A stretch of 64,000 nucleotides of DNA from the NCBI GenBank assembly GCA_032716605.1, contig JAVRFV010002311.1:2738492-2802491 (forward strand), written 5' to 3'. The notes beneath the pieces were generated by a model. The model ran no database searches and was not told where the DNA came from. It saw only the letters and a list, made by a program, of their open reading frames with translations. This document shows positions 52,947-63,829 of the stretch, one piece after another; position 1 is the stretch's first letter, and every line of letters begins with the position of its first letter. Source of the stretch: Paralithodes platypus (Eukaryota > Arthropoda > Malacostraca > Decapoda > Lithodidae). A program made the position numbers and the translations under genes.

Positions 52947-53440
52947 TATATGACATAATATAGAATACATTAAGCATCAATAAGAACTGTTTTGGACATG
53001 TTACTGACCTATTTGTGTGGATGAATGTGTTGACGTTTGGTAGATATCCCCGCCGCTGTACTCCCTCCGACCCTCCCCCACCCCGTCCCGGCCCCAACCC
53101 CGACCCTGTTACTGTGATGAAGTTGATAAGCCTTGAGCTACAGCTCGTGCATCGGCCCCTCCAGGCATGTCCATCATCCTCATCGAAACCAGAGAACACA
53201 GAAATATTGTCCATCATATCATTATCATCATCAGACTGGTTGTCACTGTCGGGGGCGCTCCCTCCCTCCCCCTCTCTTTATTATGGTTCAATAGACCAGA
53301 AAGTAGAGAAGAAGCCATGACCCTATTGATAATGCAAACCTATTGAACAAACTTTAAAAGTGTATGTTATTTGGTCTCTATATAATATGTGAATAATTTC
53401 CGATATGATGGAATTAAAGAAACGTTTTTTCACCAACTCA

Positions 53441-53895
53441 CTCATCTATCTATCTATCTATCTATCTATCTATTGCCCGACGCCATGATCCCCGAAGGGG
53501 TGGACACGAACGAACCGCCTCCATGCACCTCTGTCCCCAGTCAGTCGATGCCCCTCCCCCCAACCAGCACCGCCTTCGTTCATATACATACTTCCTCACT
53601 CCATCCTTCCACCTCTCCTTCTCTGTCCCTCCACCTCGCTCTCGTACACCCACTTAGTCATTCTCTCGCTTTCCATACGTTCCATATGGCCGAACCATCT
53701 CAAGTTGTTCCTTTTCACACTTTCCAGCACATCTACCTCCACACCACTCCTCCTTCTTACTTCTTCATTAGTCTGTCTATCCCTCCATGTAACTCCGCAC
53801 GCACTTCTTAAGTAATTCATTTCCACTGCCCTCACTCTTGGTCTGAGTCTCTCAACCAACGTCCATGCTTCACTTCCGTAAGTCGTGTCGGGATT
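53441..53895 (-). mobile_element. 5'-truncated LINE with 9-bp target duplication
   Basis: ACCAACTCA is present at 53432-53440 and 53896-53904. The tail is a (CTAT)n run on the plus strand (53445-53473), i.e. (ATAG)n in sense. The empty site is at about 46000. The insert encodes only a LINE C terminus. Confidence 0.85.
53596..53859 (-). pseudogene. LINE reverse transcriptase ORF C-terminal fragment
   Basis: The frame reads MNYLRSACGVTWRDRQTNEE, then LRWFGHMERM and the K/R-rich end GQRRRGGR. LRWFGHMERM is the conserved C-terminal motif also present as LGWYGHVERM in the PHD-finger LINE; this copy belongs to a different, related family. No catalytic domain remains. Confidence 0.75.
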
Positions 53896-54270
53896 ACCAA
53901 CTCATAATCAGCAAAAATTACACAAATGTCAATTAAAACGTGTTACAATATTTCCCCATCATTTTGTAACATGTTACAATATTTCACCCATCATTTTGCA
54001 TAGACACTTTCAAGGCGAAAATATACCGTGGGAAAAAAAAAAACAATAAATAAATAAAACTCAAATCTTCCGTCGCTCGGAAAGCGGCGCCAGCCTGTCT
54101 GCAGAGAAGACGGGGGAAATCCTTTGTTGACTTTCTTATTTATTGTTTATCTCTGTGCTGGAAGGATATTATATTTTTCAATTCCATCGCATTAGAAATG
54201 ATTCATAGATTACAAAAAGACCAAACAAGATAATAGTTATGTTAATGTATAAGGGAGACAGATAGATGCA

Positions 54271-54400
<130 letters not shown>

Positions 54401-54667
54401 TGTTGCTAGGTCAAAGCAATCGATAAAATGCTAACATATATGAGACAGATTTAAGTTTCTGAAAAGACAAAGGAGAAATTTTTATTGATTCTCTTTTTCA
54501 TTTTATTATGTGTGTTGGAAGGATAATATTTTTTTTTCAATTTCATCGTACAGGTATTAGAAATGATTCATAGAACCGTTCCTGCCCGGTTGTCATTTTA
54601 AAATGACATCGCGGAAGATGGTCAGGAGACCGGGTGTCATTTTAAAATCTGTAAGCTTGAAAGCCTA

Positions 54668-55230
54668 TTAACCCATTGAGACCCAGTGTCGCACATGATG
54701 CGTCAGCAGTTTTTGATCACCAACTCCCAGCGACGCATCACGTGCGTCCGGCATATTAAAATCAGTTACGTGGCTCGTAAGGTAGGAAATGGCGGAAGAA
54801 TAGGAGGGGGAGGTACCGTAGTGTGTGGGCGAGCCGGGCCGGTAGGTGTGAGCGGGCCAAGACAGCCGCGCGGCCGGTGGTGGTGGGCTTAGTGGGGATA
54901 CTTTACACCCTTAGTTCACCGCCACTTTGAACCTTCATTACTCCGGTCGTATGGGAGCTAGAGGCTTGAGATTTATGTGAGACACTCCTTAGGATGTATG
55001 CCGTACAATGCCATACTCAGTTTTCACCCTAGTGCTCCCGGGCGGGTGGTCATGCGGGGGAGACGAACTTTTGACCCCCCCCCCAAAAAAAAAAAAAATC
55101 CGAGGTGATTTTTTTATTTTTTTCATTTCTCACCCTTGTCTTCCATTTTAGCACAAAAAAAAAAAAAGTTAAAATGGCTTGGGACTGGGGTGAACAAAAT
55201 ATTATAACTAGCCGGGGCTCAGCGGGTTAA
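54668..55230 (+). mobile_element. TTAA-bounded MITE, family C, copy 2
   Basis: TTAA at 54668-54671 and 55227-55230, ends TTAACCCATTGAGACCC and inverted TTAACCCGCTGAGCCCC. It is closely similar to 50795-51474, shorter mainly in the homopolymer part. Confidence 0.85.
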
Positions 55231-55371
55231 GAGTGTTTTGAAAGCTGTGCGTCCGACGCATATAAAAAAAGCCTGTCTTGCGACACCGCACCTCCAAAAA
55301 CAAGATGGAGACGTCGGATCAATGTTGTTGTTGTATGCTATGACGAGATTAGTGTCTGTAAAAGTTCGATA

Positions 55372-56585
55372 TTGCTATATGTTGCGAATCAAAGTAAAAC
55401 AAACCCGAAAGAATTCTATAGTTATATCAGAAAGAAAAAAGTAGTTACTTCAACTGTTGGACCGTTAGTCGATGAAAATGGAGAATACACCAAAGACGAA
55501 GAACAAATGAGTAATGCCCTCAATACCTTCTTTGCATCAGTTTTTACACCGGAAGACCTCAGTGATATCCCTACACCATCGCCGATTCAGATTGATAATT
55601 CAGATGTTCTTAGCAATATCACCATTACAGAGAGAGAAGTATTGAATTGTTTAGATTAACTCAAGGTAAATAACACGCCTGGACCTGATACAATCTCACC
55701 TAGAGTCCTAAAGGAAGCTAAGGATAAACCACTGACATTGGTATTCAATAAATCCTTGCAGTCTGGAACTATGCCTGATCAGTGGAAGCTAGCCAACGTA
55801 ACACCGATATTAAAAAAAGGCAGCAAATCCCTACCCAGTACTATCGTCCAATTAGCTTAACCTCAGTTATATGTATAATGCTAGAAACACTCATAAGAGA
55901 CAGACTCATAAATCACTTAGAGGAAAATAACATACTTAAAGATACTCAACACGGCTTTCGTAAAAAACGTTCCTGTTTAACAAACCTCTTAGACTTCTTC
56001 CACGATATCCTCAACCTCTACGATGAGAGTAAAGCTGTAGATATTATATACCTTGATTTTCAAAAGGCCTTTGACAAAGTTCCCCACAAAAGTTTACTGC
56101 TAAAACTCAAAGCGCATGGAATACAAGACGGTGTGTTGAAATGGATAGAAAATTGGCTCAGCGACAGAAAGCAAGAGTAGTCATAAATGGTAAGGCATCT
56201 AAATGGACCAATGTAAGTAGCGGGGTACCCCAGGGATTGGTACTAGGACCAATTCTCTTTCTAATTTACATCAACGACATACTGTAGATGAGGGTCTCAC
56301 CTGTACAATCTCAAAATTTGCTGACGATACAAAAATTGAAAATAGCGTACTCTCAAAAGAAAAAGTTGACGATATGCAACACAATCTAGATAAGTTGTCA
56401 TGTTGGGCCCAAATTTGGCAAATGAGTTTCAATGCGGATAAATGTAAAGTACTACATATCGGATACCAAAATGAGAAGGCAAACTATTTGATGAATGGCA
56501 CTTAGCTTAAGAATGTAAACAGAAACCGATCTGGGAGTAACAATATCGAGTAACCTAAAACCGAGTCAACAATGTTCAGAAGTTG
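55372..56585 (+). pseudogene. LINE reverse transcriptase, N-terminal and palm part
   Basis: Motifs appear in order over several frames: VGPLVDENGEYTKDEEQM, NTPGPDTISPRVLKE, YRPISLTSV, HGFRKKRSCLTNLLDFF, IIYLDFQKAFDKVPHKSL, GVPQGLVLGPILFLIYIND and FADDTKIE. In-frame stops (for example after LNCLD at 55659) and frameshifts (near 55830 and 56180) inactivate it. Confidence 0.8.
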
Positions 56586-56695
56586 TTAACCCAGCAAGTG
56601 CGGATCTCATCATAAGAGTTTTACCGCTGTGCTACGGAACTCCTCTATAATCCAAGGCCTAAATTTTGTTTAAAATCAGCCCAGTATCTTTTTTA

Positions 56696-56726
<31 letters not shown>

Positions 56727-57209
56727 GCCCCTTGGCCATGCCAAATATCACTCCTCCACATCCCCTCCCCCCCTTCAATTATCACCTTTTCTCCCTGTTA
56801 TTCCCTTATTCTTAGGTATATATTCGTGCTAACATTAGCGAGTTGCTAGCAGGGCGTGGTCATCTGTGAAACCAAGCGTGGGAAAGAGCGAGAGAGAGAC
56901 TACCACGCAACAGTGTCTCTCCAGCCGTCGTGACGGCCGGCTGGCTGGCCGGCTGGCTGGCAGGCTGCCTCAGCCATAAGTTATGTAACTCCTGGCCTCT
57001 ATCGCCGATTTTGACCATCCAAACGATGTTTCCACTTGTTTTATTGTTGTAACAGGTTAATACCTTTATAATCAACGTAAAATAGGTGCATATGGAAAAG
57101 TATTAATGATATTTATGGTACGATGACGATTTGAGTTTAGGAAACAGTCTAAATACCTCCGCACAGGGAGGGGTGGCCAATACCCCCACCTACGCAGCGG
57201 AGAGGTTAA
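56586..57209 (+). mobile_element. TTAA-bounded MITE, family D, complete copy
   Basis: TTAA at 56586-56589 and 57206-57209. Ends TTAACCCAGCAAGTGCGG and inverted TTAACCTCTCCGCTGCG. The empty target is the TTAA at 15281-15284 of the other LINE copy. It contains poly(T) (56697-56721) and GCTGGCTGGCCGGCTGGCTG. Partial copies are at 1-341 and 28446-28980. Confidence 0.88.
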
Positions 57210-57762
57210 GAAGGCAAACAAAATAATTGGCTTTATGGGCAGGTCATTTGAGCATAAATCCAAAGACGTTATCCTAACCCTTTACAATTCCTTAGTCCGC
57301 CCTCTTCTGGAATACTGCGTTCAATCCTGGTGCCCTTATTACCATAAAGATATAGACAAGCTAGAACGAGTTCAACGTAGAGTTACCAAAATGATACCTA
57401 GCCTAAAGAACAAACCATACGAGGAGCGTCTTAGAGAATTAAATCTATTGCCTTTAACCCAGCGCAGATTAAGAGGCGACTTAATTCAAGTGTTCAAAAT
57501 CATCAAAGGCATCGACAATATGAACTGTAGTAAGTACTTCACTATCGACCAATCTAATTACACGCGGGGAAACGGGTGCAAAATTATTGGTAAATCTTTT
57601 AACTCACACGAAGCTATAAATTTCTTCTTCAATCGAGTTGTCAACTTTTGGAATGGGCTTCTCCGAGATGTTATAGACTGCAGCACCGTTGATTCATTTA
57701 AACTTCGCCTAGACAAATATCTCGCATCAAACCCGCGACTGACTGCGTTTGTAAATGAATAA
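57210..57762 (+). pseudogene. LINE reverse transcriptase, C-terminal part
   Basis: Resumes after the MITE with SFEHKSKDVILTLYNSLVRP, LEYCVQSWCPYY, RVQRRVTKMIPSLK and ends FNRVVNFWNGLLRDVI through FVNE. The frame is open from 57235 to the stop at 57762. It continues the ORF broken at 56585. Confidence 0.85.
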
Positions 57763-58821
57763 CTTTATTTTATCCTCCCCTCAGTTACTAACCCATCTGT
57801 CCCCTACTAACTTCTTAATCCTGCCACGGACATTAGTTCCAGGGCAGTAGTTCCCTTTCCAATGTTCCCTTACCCACTCTAAACCACTGTTTGGACACTT
57901 TATCCTCAGTGTTTTGGAGGACAAGCAGCCTAGAAGGGTCACTTGACCTTTTGTTGCTTGATTTCCTTTGTACTCCTTTGTACATCGCATCGAATCTCTC
58001 TCCACGGAAATCGTCATCACAACTGAACCAGAGAGCTCTACTCATCGCCAGTCACAGATACGAAACACACCTACGTTTAGAGATGCGTGGGAATTCTCTA
58101 GCAGTTAAAATAACAAAGATACGGGTAGCCTATTAAAGACGTTTTTCGGCCAGATCCCGGATCTCAATAATGTCCTTAGGATGGCGAGCCCAGGCAAGAA
58201 GGGTTAAAAAAATACCAAATAAGACAGTTATATTTATGTATAAGGGAGATAGACGCATTAGATAGATAGGCAGACATTTGATGCATAAATAACATTCTTA
58301 ATCATTTATATACTGTATACCTAGGCTTGGGCCGCCACCCGTGTATGATCCCGACTTTTCCGTGTTGTGGCCGACTTTGGAACTTTTGGGGTTACCGTGT
58401 CCAAACGAATCCGTGTATAAAAAACATGTGTACAGTATAACGAGACCTGACTGTATAATCAATATTTGTTTCCTTTCATTTGTTTAGCTTCACTTATTTT
58501 ATAATTTTGTAGTCATGTTTCACTTTAAAAAAAATCTTGACAATTTCCTATATTGCTTTGATCCTTTGTAGCCTACCGGTAGCAGTCTGTCTCGATGTTT
58601 TATATTGGGAGGTTTGACGACCTCCCATATAACCAAATAAGGAAAACCTCTTATTTGGTAGCAGTCTCGGAGTATCCAACGCAGTGTTGCCATACGTACG
58701 ATAATTATCGTACATGTACGATAATTTGACCCTTAGTACGATGTACGATAGTGTTTCTCATTATCGTACGTTTTGTACGATCATTTTACGATTTCAACAA
58801 AAATACTTTATTATTACAGTA

Positions 58822-60115
58822 CAGTAAACTTCCGTTAATCCGAAGGGCAGCGGACCGGCTCTCGTTCGGATTAGTGGATTTTTCGGATTATCGGACTTTA
58901 CCCCTATGAACCTGTGTATGACGAAAACATTGAGACATTAGGCCACCCAAATGACACAATGGTGCACACACACATATCATATGTTCATGAAATCACTTCA
59001 AAAGTTTACCATTGTCATTGTAGCCTATTAACTACTTCAAAACATTCAGATTAATGGTCAAAGGAATCTGCTGATATAAACGTCTTCTTCTTCTTCCGTC
59101 TACTAGCGAGTTTGTCTTGCTCTTGAAGATCAGATGTGGTTCGGGAAGTAATGCCTTAACAACGGCACTTCCCTGAGAGGTTCTTGTAATTTTCCTTTTG
59201 TGATTTTCCTTTTGTGACGTGCTCTGTTATATTATATTGTATTGAAAGCACCCTTGTCTTGTTGTCTTGAAAGCACCCTTGGGATGCTCCGATCACTGAA
59301 CTATAAATAGTAGCGTATCGGAACATCCAAAGGTGCGTTTTCAAGCTCAAGGCTAATACGTCCAAAGGTGCATTTTCAAGCTCAAGACTGAATGCGCTTG
59401 CAGAAAATGCGGTGCAAGCCAGTAGCGCATCGGAGCGTCCCAAGGATGCGTTCAAGAGCAAAACAAACTCTCTAGCAGACGATGTGGAAGAAGAAGAAGA
59501 CGAAGGTGTTTACGATTATATCAGTAGCTTCCTTTGACCATTAATCTGAATGTTTTGAAGTAGATAATAGGCTACAATGACAATGGTAAACTTTTAAAGT
59601 GAATTCATGAACATATGATATGTGTGTGCTCCATTATGTGTCATTTGAGTGGCCTAATGCCTCAAAAAGGGGACTTTGGGACTTCTTGAAAGGTGCATTT
59701 TCAAGCTCAAGACTGAATGCGCTTGCAGAAAATGCGGTGCAAGCCAGTAGCGCATCGGAGCGTCCCAAGGATGCGTTCAAGAGCAAAACAAACTCTCTAG
59801 CAGACGATGTGGAAGAAGAAGAAGACGAAGGTGTTTACGATTATATCAGTAGCTTCCTTTGACCATTAATCTGAATGTTTTGAAGTAGATAATAAGCTAC
59901 AATGACAATGGTAAACTTTTAAAGTGAATTCATGAACATATGATATGTGTGTGCTCCATTATGTGTCATTTGAGTGGCCTAATGCCTCAAAAAGGGGACT
60001 TTGGGACTTCTTGAAATTCGGACCATCGGGTGAATTCGGATTTGGCCTCAAATTGAAAAATTCGGACTATTGGGAGATTCGAATCATCGGTCGTCGGATT
60101 AACGGACTTTTACTG
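58822..60115 (+). mobile_element. pogo-like element with internal duplication
   Basis: Ends CAGTAAACTTCCGTTAATCC and inverted CAGTAAAAGTCCGTTAATCC, TA on both sides. It is an inverted copy of 44785-45778, enlarged by a 325-bp tandem duplication (59364-60013). Confidence 0.8.
59364..60013 (+). repeat. 325-bp tandem duplication
   Basis: The two units, 59364-59688 and 59689-60013, differ at very few positions (AATAGGCTAC against AATAAGCTAC). Each carries a frame ending DEGVYDYISSFL. The duplication is recent relative to the element. Confidence 0.9.
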
Positions 60116-60472
60116 TATATGAATTAAACCAAGATGCAACATAAATTTGGAGAGAGTTCAGGGAATTATTGAACATCCAAATAAATCTCTTAGATAATCA
60201 CATTGTTTCATACATATATTTAATAAATGAATAAAGGGAGTAAGGAATTAATCAGAATTGGAAAGGGAACCATATAACACATCTGAGACAACCGAGGATT
60301 AGGAAGAATAGTTCATAATGATTTAGATCAATATAGGCCTACTAGATAAAAAAAATTAATCGTTTCTTAGGAAGAACTTATTCATTTGTATTAAAGTAAT
60401 AATATTAGACCTGTAAACCATTATTATTGTTATCTCTTCTCTTTAATATGTTTATAAATGCTTAACAACATT

Positions 60473-60480
<8 letters not shown>

Positions 60481-60532
<52 letters not shown>
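60481..60532. repeat. (AT)n microsatellite
   Basis: 26 AT units within the hAT-like element. Confidence 0.95.
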
Positions 60533-60535
<3 letters not shown>

Positions 60536-60626
60536 TGTGTACGATAATATTGGTGCAAATTCCATAATTTTGTGGTCACAATACGATAATTCTGCATTTA
60601 GAATCTGGCAACACTGAATTCCAACG

Positions 60627-60940
60627 TAGGGCTTAAGATCTCAGCCGCTACCACAGCGGGCCGATTTATCGATCGGTACTCACGCGAAGTACTAATAATC
60701 TCTAGAGTTGCACCTCAATTCACTACTAGGAACGTTGTACACACTCCGAGACGACTAAAGAAGGAAGAGAAAGCGAAGGAGAGAAAGAAGTTATAGTTAC
60801 CCATTTAATCTAGCTGCTCCCTCTTAGCCATGCTCCATTTTCTATGAGCCTGCACCAGTACATGTAACAGTATCTAGGTATCAAGTAATCAGTTTAGATT
60901 GGATGGGCAGGGGATCGGCCTGAGGGCGGGATACTCTGTT
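60627..60940. other. No gene seen
   Basis: Inner part of the outer inverted-repeat element; no coding frame or further repeat recognised. Confidence 0.35.
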
Positions 60941-61021
60941 GTTGGATACTCCGAGACTGCTACCAAATAAGAGGTTTTCCTTATTTGGTTATAAGGGAGG
61001 TCGTCAAACCTCCCAATTTAG

Positions 61022-61300
61022 CAGAGCTGGGCACCACAAACAAAATGTCAAGTCAGCAAACACAAATCAGCAAACCCAGAACATAACTTCAGCAAACACA
61101 AATTTGCAAACCTTGTGAAATTTCTAATCCTCAAATGCAAATTTGCAAACGCAAACCGTTTTTTATTACTTTTAAATTTAAACTACAGAATCAAGGGTAA
61201 ATCAATAAATTCAATCTCTAATGTCAATAAATATATATATTTACTTAAATATAATGTTGCCCAACTTCCATGGACCTCAAGGATATACATACAGGCTTTT
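61022..61300 (+). repeat. Dispersed repeat, inverted at 63056-63336
   Basis: GAGCTGGGCACCACAAAC, AAGTCAGCAAACACAAATC and TTCCATGGACCT occur here and inverted at 63.06-63.34 kb. The edge sequence CAGAGCTGGGCA resembles hAT-type termini. Confidence 0.7.
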
Positions 61301-61302
61301 AA

Positions 61303-61836
61303 CCAGAGCTGGGCACTTTAGCCAACACTTCCGCAAATAGCCAATTCCGCCATGGCGGAAGTGTCATTTTGTTGGCGAATTAGCGTTGGCGCCAAAATGG
61401 CTGCCTATTTGCGGGTTTGAAGCTCTGGAAAGTACCTCCATGTTGCAAACCTCGAGTCCGCAATATAAAAATTCCAGCCGCCAGCCAGCCCTGGGCCGCT
61501 CCTGCAGCTCCAGCCAAAACAAGTCATGTGACCAAGCCAACTACCTGCGTTCTGGAATCTAGGCCTATACATCGGCTCTTCACGTTTGTTCACTTACTTA
61601 GTAGCAAGCGTCGAGCTAACACCTACAACACACAGCAGTCCAAGAGTTCCAACCTGCTAGCACTTCAACTTTGTTTATATTTTCGGCCTATTGAAGTGAA
61701 CAACTGAACATGGAGTCTACCATCATGCCTACCGCAGCTGCCAACAGCATGGGGAGCAGTTCACCACCATCATCCGACAGTGATGCTGCAGAGCATGCAG
61801 AAATCGAGGACCTAACCACCTCTGGCCCCACCTAGA
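61303..61836 (+). mobile_element. hAT-like 5' end with short ORF
   Basis: CAGAGCTGGGCACTTT at 61303 repeats the edge motif of the preceding element and is followed by near-palindromic sequence (GGCGGAAGTGTCATTTTG). An ATG at 61710 opens a 41-codon serine-, alanine- and proline-rich frame (61710-61835, ending TAG). An adjoining frame reads PHLETFYGPV. It could be the start of a transposase gene, but no diagnostic domain is visible. Confidence 0.3.
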
Positions 61837-62000
61837 AACCTTCTATGGGCCTGTAATTACCAAGAAGATGTCTCTGGAGAAGGGCTTTATAACTTTATAA
61901 TCTAGCCTAATTTAAGATTATGAAGTTAGGCTATCGTTAATTTGATTGATAGCCTGTTAATTTGTAACCTAAACTAATGTTATTAGGCTACCCTAATCCC

Positions 62001-62610
62001 ATCAAAATGCCTCAAAGCATGTAGGCCTAGGCTAAGTCTAACTTCTATATAGGCTAGGCTATATCGCCTAGCCCTAGGTCTATAATCACTAATCCCATCA
62101 AAATGCCTCAAAGCATGTAGGCTAAATATTGCATGTTCTAACTTCTAAATATAGCCTAGGCCTATAGGCTAATTACTAATATAAGTAATTTTATTAGGCT
62201 AGGCCTAGGCTACCCTAATCCTATCAAAATGCCTCAAAGCATGTAGGCTAAATAATATTGCATTTTCTAACTTTTTATATATATAGGCTAGCCTAGGTCT
62301 AGGCTATAATCAGTCAATCACTAATTCCATCAAAATGCCTTAAAGCATGTAGGCTAAATATTGCATGTTCTAACTTCTATATATATAGCCTAGGTCTACG
62401 CTATAATCACTCATTCCATCAAAATACCTCAAAGCATGTAGGCTAAATATTGTATGTTCTAACTTTAATATATAGCCTAGGCCTAGGTCTAGGCTATAAT
62501 CAGTCACTAATTCCATCAAAATGCCTCAAACATGTAGGCCTAGGCTAAATATTGCATGTTCTAACTTTTATGTATAGGCCTAGGCCTATAATCACACTCA
62601 TGTATTAGTG
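62001..62610 (+). repeat. Minisatellite, six units of about 90-126 bp
   Basis: ATCAAAATGCCTCAAAGCAT starts units at 62001, 62097, 62223, 62329, 62418 and 62515. Each continues with TGTAGGCTAAATATTGCATG and a TAGCCTAGGCC-rich, variable spacer. Confidence 0.85.
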
Positions 62611-62993
62611 TCAAGTAGAAAGTGTTAATTTTGAAAGTATCATATAGGCCTACAATAAAATTAGCCTACAATAAAATTTTATTAAATTTTTATCTGAAGC
62701 TAGGCCTTTATTCTGAGCATTAAAATTAATAGGCCTAGGCTACTTTCTATTAAATTACTTAATCTATCTAAAGTAGACCTATCTAGGCATATATAGCCTA
62801 TTGCCATTCCCAAAGGGGGGACCACGAATAAATCGCCTCCTTGCACCTCTGTGATCCGGCGTACCTCCTGAATGGTGCGGAATTGCGAATACTGATTATT
62901 ACTGAAGCACTCTCCCCCATAAACAAGTTGCCCCAACGTTTTACTGCCCATGTGGACAAACTAAGTGGCCTATGCTATATATATTAACCCCTT

Positions 62994-63829
62994 CACTGCG
63001 GGTGACGTTCTGGAATGTTTTGGCAATTTACAGCAATTTCCAAGCTTTAAAAGCCTGTATGTACTGTATATCCTTCAGGTCCATGGAATTTGGGCAACAT
63101 TATATTTAAGTAAATATATATATTTATTGACATTAGAGATTTAATTTATTGATTTACCCTTGATTCTGTAGTTTAAATTTAAAATTAATAAAAAACGGTT
63201 TTGCGTTTGCATATTTGCATTTGAGGACTAGAAATTTCACAAGGTTTGCACATTTGTGTTTGCTGAAGTTATGTTCTGGGTTTGCTGATTTGTGTTTGCT
63301 GACTTGACTTTTTGTTTGTGGTGCCCAGCTCTGCTTTTAACCCTTAAAGAGCAGCGCTCGACTTAAGTCGTGCACCAATTTGCAGCAAGTTAAGAGCATT
63401 ATTAAGGCTTTTAAAGGGTTAAAATAGAGTGCAAATGGCCGGGAGCGCAGCAGGCCACACGTCCGGCACCCAGGGCTTACCGCCACCCACTGACTCACGC
63501 TCCCTGTGTTCTCGAGAGGCCGGCAGTGTAGCCAGTAGTGAGCATAGCTGGGAAAAATATACCGCTATACGCTAAACTCCCATGTTGGTGGCACCACTGC
63601 ATGAGAACCACGAGTGCTACGTAGCTCGTTCTGGTCTCATTTTGAAGCTTTTAGCGCCTAGTTTTTTGCTGAATACATTTCTTTTCATGCAGATACTTGA
63701 TTGATCATTCAGGAGGGCCTGAATATGCCCAAAATAGCCCAAAACACCCCACTAGACAAGGGTTAAAGCCTGGAAATTGCTGTAAATTGCCAAAACATTC
63801 CATAATGTCACCTGCAGTGAAAGGGTTAA
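62994..63829. mobile_element. TTAA-bounded element, family E outer, with 60-bp inverted ends
   Basis: TTAA at 62994-62997 and 63826-63829. The ends TTAACCCCTTCACTGCGGG and inverted TTAACCCTTTCACTGCAGG continue alike through TGGAATGTTTTGGCAATTTA. It encloses the dispersed repeat 63056-63336 and the inner family E element. Confidence 0.75.
63337..63766 (-). mobile_element. TTAA-bounded MITE, family E inner copy
   Basis: An inverted copy of 7977-8410: TTAACCCTTAAAGAGCAG at the left, inverted TTAACCCTTGTCTAGTGGGG at the right. Shared body phrases include GCTACGTAGCTCGTTCTGG and CATTCAGGAGGGCCTGAATA. Confidence 0.8.

Larger units (their letters stand above)
55368..57990 (+). mobile_element. CR1/L2-group LINE, interrupted by a TTAA MITE
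   Basis: Same family as 14508-15608. It starts within the linker before the reverse transcriptase (NPKEFYSYIRKKK) and runs to the 3' untranslated region ending CTTTGTACTCCTTTGTA. The MITE 56586-57209 splits it between GAAGTTGTTAA and TTAAGAAGGCAAAC. It is itself inserted in family A copy 4. Confidence 0.85.
54567..58205 (+). mobile_element. TTAA-type MITE, family A, copy 4, enclosing three insertions
   Basis: The left part (54567-54667 and 55231-55367) has TTGAAAGC, GCGTCCGACGCAT and AATGTTGTTGTTGTATG. The right part (57991-58205) has AACTGAACCAGAGAGCTCTA, GTTTTTCGGCC and ends AGAAGGGTTAA. The left TTAA has lost bases (TAGAACC where TTAACC is expected). Nested inside are family C (54668-55230) and a LINE (55368-57990) that carries family D (56586-57209). 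Confidence 0.65.
58682..60616. mobile_element. hAT-like MITE inside the outer element
   Basis: Ends CAGTGTTGCCATACG and inverted CAGTGTTGCCAGATTC, with 8-base flanks ATCCAACG (58674-58681) and TTCCAACG (60619-60626, two bases after the end). CAGTG-type ends and 8-bp duplications are usual for hAT. Subterminal GTACGATAATTATCGTAC palindromes. About 640 bp without the nested pogo-like element. Confidence 0.65.
58605..61016. mobile_element. Outer long-inverted-repeat element
   Basis: Terminal inverted repeats of about 75 bases. Each begins with the 20-base palindrome-like GGGAGGTTTGACGACCTCCC (58607-58626; inverted at 60995-61014) and continues with AACCAAATAAGG, AACCTCTTATTTGGTAGCAG and CTCGGAGTATCCAAC. 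Without the nested hAT-like element it would be about 480 bp. The class is unknown and the target duplication is unclear. Confidence 0.7.
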
